The translations under genes and the position numbers were made by a program. A stretch of 64,000 nucleotides of DNA from Apostichopus japonicus. Its lineage: Eukaryota; Echinodermata; Holothuroidea; Aspidochirotida; Stichopodidae. Shown one piece after another: positions 39,101-48,100 of the stretch (position 1 is the first letter of the stretch; each line of letters begins with the position of its first letter). Under the pieces are notes generated by a model that saw only the letters and a program-made list of their open reading frames with translations, searched no databases and was not told the DNA's origin. The stretch is taken from the NCBI RefSeq assembly GCF_037975245.1, contig NC_092583.1, positions 14,673,264 through 14,737,263 on the forward strand. Direction: 5' to 3'.

Positions 39101-42100
39101 TATAAAAAAAAAAAAAAACAGGGAAAGAGAAAAAGGATAAAATAACATAATTTTTTAAACTGAAACATCTTTTCTTGTGCTGTGTACACAACTACCGACT
39201 TGCCTCCAGTCCCCCAATTGCACATTTATATCATACACATTGAAAATGAAAATTACTCATATAACCAAACAGCACCATCATCAAAACTGAAAGTAAGGCT
39301 TACAAAAGTAATCACAATTAAAAATACTTCAATTCCAAGATGAGTTACTTTTAATACCAAACAAACTTTTAGTTATTTCGCACAGAATGAACAAGTTAAA
39401 AGAACACAAGTACTTAAACGACAACATTCAGGTCTTTTCTTTTTCTTCCATTTTCCGTTTTCCTCATACTGTTATATTTTTTAATAGACTACATCTACCA
39501 TCCTTTAATGACACATTTACAATTTACAATAAAAGTTCGTTGATCTCAGTATTTTTCAACTTTCACTGGATTTCTTCCGTACCTATACACTATTTTATGG
39601 TCATATCTCTTTGGTGTACCCATTACTGATAGTTAATCTGAAAGGTACTTTAGAACATTTTTAATTAATACCTTTAAAAAGTCAACTATATTTGTACATT
39701 GTGAAAACGAAATTCACAGGATTTCGTACTTACACTTATTACTCTGTTTTAATCATAACCTGTGGCACTTCTTTTCTAAGCTTTGAATTGAACATTTTCA
39801 TGTCAATTTTCTCATTCATCACTTGTTACAAAATACAACAACAACATAAAGTGTGGACTATTATCTTCTTGGTATTTTGTTTGGCTCCTTTAAATGTATG
39901 TTAGATTGATCATGAGTTGATTGCAAACGGAGCAGCCGTTAGATTTGATGGTGGCAGTTTAGTCAATAACATAACCTCTCCTCCAGCCCCTGTTATACAC
40001 TGCTGTATACTGACACACACTTCCGAAAGTGCAACTAGCAGTGATGTGTTTACCAGCAGTGTTGTGTTTACTAGCATCGATATAGCACAACCTCTTTTAT
40101 CATGCCCTGTCTGTTACATTACTACATAAAATATGCCCTCATCTTTCATCGACAGGAAGGGAATGAATTGATGTGACTGTTAAAACCAAATTACTCATTC
40201 TGCAAATTCAGTCAACCCTTTGGACTCTGTTATACATATTTTCTCTATAGATTAAATACAGCATCCTACGAACAGCTTTATGGCTTTGGAGTTTGGATTC
40301 TGCAATTTGCACGGAGGTTTGAGGTACATGATATACAGCCAAATGGTCCAAAAATAAGGAAATTTACTGAAAATATATTTGCATCCAGTTAAACACACAA
40401 GTGAGATCTTTCCTGGCAAAGTCTTGGGCAAAACTATTTTTGAGAATGCTAGCTGTGAAGCTATTATGTACAACAAAAAGAAAATGAAAATCATTTACTT
40501 TTTGTTTTACAATGTTTAAACGTATTCGTGTTATAGCTTTATACTAGGCCTGAATCTACATACTAATGGTCAGGTCACTGTCATAATGCTAGTGTACAAG
40601 AAAAAAGCCCCCAAAATAGTTTTACATCATCACATAAGGCACAATCACAGACTCTTTCATTTTTACTACATCACTTCCGGCTACATAAATATGTTAAAAG
40701 AAAAACAAGACAAAAACAAATGATTTAATTTAATGATGTGTGACCATGACATTGTTTTGTATCAGGATTGAAACAGTAGGGCTAATTTAAAATAGGACAG
40801 ACAAACCAGCTAATTGACAATAAGACAACTCACAAGCTTTCCAACTTTCTGAATCACCTTTGCAATAAGACAACCTCAACACAAAGGTTGTGGTCACCTC
40901 CAAGAAAATAAGAAATATTTCTTGTAAAGGCAAAGCAATCATAATTATAACATTGTATGTACACAGGCATACAGACTACTATGTAATAATGGTATTTATT
41001 TAAATTATCTTCTCTACTGGTATGTAACCATGTTGTACTAACAATACAAATGTTACCAAGGAACTCCTATCGATATGTAACCATGTTGTACTTACAATAC
41101 AGATGTAACCAATGACCTCCTATCGATATGTAACCATGTTGTACTTACCAAAGATCTCCTACTGGTATGTAATCATGTTGTGCTTACAATACAGTAACCA
41201 AAGAACTCCTATTGATATGTAACCATGTTGTACTTACAATACAGATGTAACCAATGACCTCCTATCGATATGTAACCATGTTGTACTTACCAAAGATCTC
41301 CTACTGGTATGTAATCATGTTGTGCTTACAATACAGTAACCAAAGAACTCCTATTGATATGTAACCATGTTGTACGTACAATACATATATTACCAATGAT
41401 CTGCTATCGATATGTAACCATGTTGTACTTACCAAAGATCGCCTACTGTTATGTAATCATTTTGTACTTACAATAGAGATGTAACAAATGACCTCCTATT
41501 GATATGCAACCATGTTGTGCTTACAATACAGATGTAACCAAGGAACTCCTAATGATACACAACCAAGTTGTACTTACAATACAGATGTAACCAATGACCT
41601 CCTATCAATATGTAACCATGTTGCACTTACAATACAGATGTAACCAATGACCTCCTATCGATATGTAACCGTGTTGTACTTACAATACAGATGTACCAAG
41701 GAACTCCTAATGATACACAACCAAGTTGTACTAACAATACAGATGTAACCAATGACCTCCTATCCATATGTAACCATGTTGTACTTACAATACAGATGTA
41801 ACCAATGACCTCTTATCGATATGTAACCGTGTTGTACTTACAATACAGATGTAACCAAGGAACTCCTAATGATACACAACCAAGTTGTACTAACAATACA
41901 GATGTAACCAATGACCTCCTATCGATATGTAGCCATGTTGTACTTACAATACAGATGTAACCAATGACCTCACTATTGATACGTTAAGCTCTTCTTGTAC
42001 TTACAATATCTTGACAGATGTAACCAATGGCCTCCAAGGATGCCTCTTTGATGTTGTCGTACGCCTCTGGCGTCCTCTCTCCTAATTCAGAGACGTTCTT

Positions 42101-45100
42101 CACAAGCTGGTCTATGAGTTCTGGCCATTTGTCGGCAGGTATTTCTGCACATGCTATCCCAGCAACACACTGTAACATATGGACAAATACTAAGTGAATA
42201 CATTTGGTGTATTCAAGATTGTTAATATTATTCAAGGTGATGGAACTGGTACCCTGGAACCTGGTGGACCGACCTTAAAAAATTACTACCCGGTCCAAGC
42301 CTTTACTACCCGATCCGAGAATTCGTAAAAATCACTAATGTCGTCCTCCAATTTTCAGTTAGTTTTATTGGAATGATGCAGAAGAAAAACCTCCATGTGT
42401 ATTCTTCCATAATTTCATCATTTAGTGACATTCTTTTTTCTCTTGATGTGTTTAAGGGTATATTTGTTACTTTTTCAACCCCTGAGAAAGATTTGATCAA
42501 TAATGTTAGCTTCCTTTTACATGTGTACACTGGACTGTATAGCCTAAGTAATATCTCCGCATTATGTGCTTGCACACTTTTAATGCAAGAAAACTTGCCC
42601 TTTGTACTCTTGGACAGGTCATGTGTTGACCACCCCAGTGTCAAATTTGGTGGAATGGTCCCACGAAAGTTGGAGAGAACTTTCACATACCTGAAAGAAC
42701 CAAGACCGACTGAAATCAGCAACTTAGCAAACCCAGGAGCAAAGTTTTGGACTGTTCCCCATCACTAATTATACAATATCCATTCAGAACTTAGAAAGGA
42801 AACCGGACAGACGTAGTGGTGTTTTGTCACAAGACCTTTCCTCCATGTCGGAACTGGGGGCATGGTTTGCTCTTTGAATTTAAGGTAATACATGAGGAAT
42901 GACTTCTTGACAATGTATAGCACTTATCTGTCTCTTGCATTACTTAATCGATATATTTTGAAAAGTTCAATGGCACATGTGCCACCAAATCAAAAACATG
43001 TTTCTTGTGCATTCTACAAACCCCTAAACAAGGGTATCACCTACCTGGGCTGCTTGGCTTGGCCTGCTGGTTTCAGTGCCAAGTGCACTAAGAACCTATT
43101 TGGAGAAGATACAAAAGAAAAATAGAAGGAGCAGAATTAAACTTCTCATTAACTTACAAAAGGTAATGAATGATTGTCTTGGTTTTGTCTTTCCTTTCTT
43201 CTGGTCAACAAAAAAAGGTGGTAACTGACAGAGTTGTTACGAGTTAATTCTTTTCCAGTTTGAGGTCACCACTAGTAGCTTTAATATACACGCTTAAGCC
43301 GTAAACAATCTTGTAAACTTGAAATTAATCCCATTGCAACTGACTTCCATGGTAGTATGCAATCTCCTTCAAAAGGAAATTTAACCTAATAGCATATCTC
43401 TAAACTTTTCCCAGAACTGTTTTTGTCTTTAGACAAGGGAGAATAGTGTTCGCAGGTAAAGCATAAAGTTGTTGGGATATTCACAATTTCACAGGCTGCA
43501 ATGGCCCGATGCTACCCAACTACTGGGTATGACCACTAACCTGACATTTCAATGACCTTTGAACACTTTTAAGATATCAGGGGAAGTATGTTATGCATGA
43601 GTCTAGAACACTCATTACTTTATTGCTTCAAATAACTTGGTTGGATTTACTCACTGCAGCTTTGACTGTTCCCCTAACTTCATCTGGCAACTTCATCCAT
43701 TGTTGTTGGTGGTGGAGGCGCACAAGTGGGTCTTTGGATGTGAGGTGATTCTTGAGTTGTAACCCAGCCGCAACTCGGGCTACCGGGGAATTTGCGACTG
43801 CTGCTAGAGCCTGAGAGAGAGCTATTAAAAAGCCAGGCTGCCAAAGAAAGAAAAAACACCATTACAAAATGTTATATATGAAGAAATACTACAAAACATC
43901 GTTAGCTTTTAATCTAGGCATGTTTTCACGATGGAACTGTACTAGAATATGTTTTTGAAACAGAAGGAAATAATTCTCAATGAAAAGTTTTGCAGGGAAA
44001 GACCTGACAGAAATGCAACTTGTTTTGATTATTGTATTCTGATCTTCTTATGAATACATAAACAATGTACCACAGGTTGTCTTTGCCATGAAAATTGAAC
44101 GGAAAACTTCACAAACAAGTTTATAAGATTCACCTAATCAAATGCTTTTCAGCATAAGTACACAGAAAAAAACCTGAATAATCCCAACAGTTTGGGAGAT
44201 CTGGCTCATCTTTCATCAGAAAGGGCACAGATTTTGACAATGGAATTGGAACTTTCTTAGAGAGCTTGAAAATAAAAAGAGTTAGCAACATGACAAAGAC
44301 AAATAATTGCACTAGGCCTGTGATAGGATGACTCCTCCCTGTAGAGCTTCATAGCAAACATCAACCACATCTCACCAGATCTGTTTGGGCAGCAGTTTCA
44401 AGAAATGCTTGCGCAGAATCCAATTCACTTTTATCTGGAAAGGAAACAATTACAAAAAATATATTAGTATGCAAATTGGTGCAACTAAAATTTTGTAAGT
44501 TACTAACTCATTTTCAAGATTGAATAGTAGGTTAGGAAATAAAACCTTTTGTTACTTTCAAATTTAAATCTTGAGTTTTGTATTTGGTCAAGTGTTAAGA
44601 AGACAAGTCTCACAAAAACGAGCTTTGGGAGGTTTCATAAAAGTTTCATAAAATATAGCAATTGATTTGATTTGTTCATTAATTAGGCTAACATGAAAAT
44701 TAATTGGCTGAATGATGGGAAGAAAGATTGGGTACTGGACAAAGTGGTCGAATTCCGTACAAGGAAGTTGGACCTTAAGTGTCCATACTTGTAGTATAAT
44801 ACAAAAATACAACATTAATACTTTCTATCAACTAAGGTAGGCAGATACATGGTGCTATGTAATGAATGTCACAGAATCATTAATATGCACCTTGGCCTAC
44901 TTTTTCTCAAACAATTCCAAAGAAATGCTGATCAAGAAGAATGCCGCTGCATGGTTTCGAAGGTAGCTTTAAACTTCATGACTCCTGTAGTACTAAGGCG
45001 GATACAAACTAGGTGTGGGTGAGTAAACCTATACGGGTCCTCATTGTAACTTCCTGAGCAGGCCTACCCTTCATTATTTTTAAAATTTTGATACAGATAT

Positions 45101-48100
45101 TTCACTGTTACTTCACACCACTGACTAAATAAGAAGCCACCTTTACCCAATGAAAATCTAAGGTTGACAAAGATCCCACCGTCCACATGTGACCTGTGTC
45201 AAGTGCGATTCTGGAAACTTTTTGCAAACAATCATGGCAGCGAAGGACAGCAAATTTTGTCTCAAAAATGTCCTTAAACTTTGCATATTTTGCAAAGTTT
45301 GTCTGATGGCATGTAGAAAATGACTTAAGAAATCATTCAACATCCGCAAGCATAGCTTCACCCACCGTGTCGTTGACACCTGGAACAATTTACTGATGTC
45401 AGCAGTGAATGCACCAACCATTAACAGCTTCAAATCAGAGGTGGATGTGTATCTAACTACACATTTCAACAAGTTCAGTTATAGACCCAGCAGGTGTTAA
45501 TCCTGTTGAGTCTTCCCCCAGTCACCCAGCAAAATAAATCATTGCAGTGGTGTTTTTTATTAGTTTTGAGTGGGCATTATAAGACTTTGTCTTACCAAGG
45601 AGCCCGAGAAAACAGGTGAATACAGGTGAATGTTGTGTTTGCCACCTCTAGTGACTATTGGTATTCTGACATGAAAAACTTGTTTGTATTAACAAACCTA
45701 ATACTTCTCCTATCGTTGTGAGTGCATGGTAGTAAAGCCTAAACAAATCCGCAGTTCCATGCCTCGTCGGCTAACTATTTTTGTACGGAATTCACAAATA
45801 ATCTATTATATTGTGGATTTCATGTTTGCATATCAGCCCCTAAAGGTTCCTATATCATAACCTCATGCCTGGATTTTAATAGTGCCAAATTCTTTCTATA
45901 AAGTTAAAATTGTATCTTCTAGTTGTAGTGATCTAGTCTGTTGTGTTTTATTTTAAGTTTAGACATGGACTTCCCCTTGTTTATCAAATAGGCCTAGGCT
46001 AGTCTACTTGGGCAGCTAGTGCTACAGCCTACTTGATGGTTAGGGGTTGCCTGAGCATAACCAAGCCGTCATGATATCAATCTTCCTCTTACTTTTTTAA
46101 TTGGTTTAGAAATTAATTTGTAAACACAAATAGTTTATGAATACTTTTAATACACATTATGCACTTTGTAAACTTAACCCATTCCAACTCATAAATGGGG
46201 ATACTAGTAATAGGCTATAGATTACTTATTAGACCTTAAATGACTTTGGCACTCAGTTTACAAATGGAAGAAATGCTCCGTGAAGTTCATGAACCATATC
46301 CCCACATACAGATGGCGAACCATTTTACAGTTAGGGGCCTAGGCCAACTTCCCATTGAGATTGGTCATTGACAATAATCAGTTAACTAATACTTGTACTA
46401 GGGACTACTAGCCTATACTTAAACTTTCTTCAAGCTCACCAAGACACTGTTTTTATAACAGGCTTGCTGTGAAATGTTTGTTACAATACAGTCCTGGTGT
46501 TGTGCATGGTTTCAGTTGCCCATGGCAAGAGTCAGTCACCAAAATGTCGAGTGTAGGCCTAGGCTATTGCATATGGCAGATTTCACAGTTACAGGGTCCA
46601 AAAGGTCCCTCCAGATCCCAAATTTTCAAATGCTTTGTTTCAAAACAAATGACCTACCATTTGTAACTTTGACATCCCAATTATCATTTGTGAAAACGCA
46701 GAGATAAAATAACCTACGGTTGTTAGGAAATAAAAGTGAAACATAACACGAGTGGAAACTTTGCTATGGAAGATGATGAATGCATGTTAATCATACTTTC
46801 TTCTTTTTCATGTTTGAGGAGGAACTTTTTATAATTGTTTTGTTTTTAGAGGAGACTATTAGTACTATGGATCTGATATCAACCATCAGATTCATCTGTA
46901 CAGCTGAAGTTTACCATTTACTGGAGCGTGAAGACTTTTAAGGACTTGGACGGACAAAACTCATAAAATTTAAATGGAAAAATTCTTTTGAATAAGATAT
47001 AAAAAAGGCAGGTACTTGAGTGTTTCATAGTTTATTAATAACAACTGGAGTATCAAACATTTGAATGCAAATCAAACATTCAATGTTAATTCAACAAAAA
47101 AATTAGGTGAAACATCACTATTGCAAACATAACACTTGGACGGACAAAAGTAACATATGCATTGCAAACATAACCTTGGACGGACAGATTCACTATCAGT
47201 AAGACAATAGTTTAATCATTTGATATCATTAAATGATTACTTGAATGCTTTTATGGCATAGTAAGGATTCATCCAAATTCCATGTCATGCTATTAGAAAC
47301 TGTGTTTTGCAGTTGTTACCCCTGGACACAAAAAAATGTCAAATGCACATTGCAAACATAACCATTGACAATGAAGGACAAACTTACAATAAATAAGAAA
47401 ATTATTTATTCAGCTAATATATCACAGGTAGTCACAGGTATACATGTACATTCAAGGTAAGGTAAGTTAAACTGCTTCAGGAAAGGTTTATGCAGCCACA
47501 TAATAGCCATGGCCCACTCTCTCCCAGACCCCGAACTTGTCTAAAGAATAGTGTTTACATGGGTCCAAAACTAGGGAACCGGGTACCCGAGAGTTGTTAC
47601 CGGTCGGGTATCCAGGTACCCGGAAAAATTGTTTACCCACGTGTATCGCGATTTTCAAGAAAATACTATTTTTTAGTTGTTCCGTCTATAATCCATTAGT
47701 AACACCTCGTAAAATACCTAGTCAGTATTCTATGTACGAAATAAACGAATGTATAAAAAATAATTGTGAGATTTCTTTCAACATCATCCACATGGTAGCC
47801 TAACACCACACTAAGTCAATTGGGAAAATTCTAGCCTATACTGCAATTGTGACGCAGTTATAAGATATCCGTGGAATACTTTCATTATTGCTGTTATCTT
47901 CGACCAAGGGGTTGCCTAACACCACACTAAGTCAATGGGGTAATCTAGCATAACCATGTTTATTAGCTGAAATTGTGACGCAGTTATAAGGTATCCATGG
48001 AATACTTTCGTTATTGCTGTTAGCTTCGACCACATTGTAGCCTAACACCACACTAAGTCAATGGGAATTTTGCCTAACCATCGGTTTGCAAAAAAAAATA

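Noticed and set aside
41021-41980. Regular repeats that could be read as a CRISPR-like array
   Set aside because: The units are head-to-tail without unique spacers, and they lie in an animal gene intron and match the adjoining exon boundary.
42306-42768. Overlapping ORFs of 131 and 138 codons on opposite strands
   Set aside because: They lie inside KPNB1 intron 4, mirror each other, and show no family resemblance.
45158-45472. A 104-codon minus-strand ORF in KPNB1 intron 1
   Set aside because: It is the antisense shadow of a plus-strand LINE C-terminal remnant.
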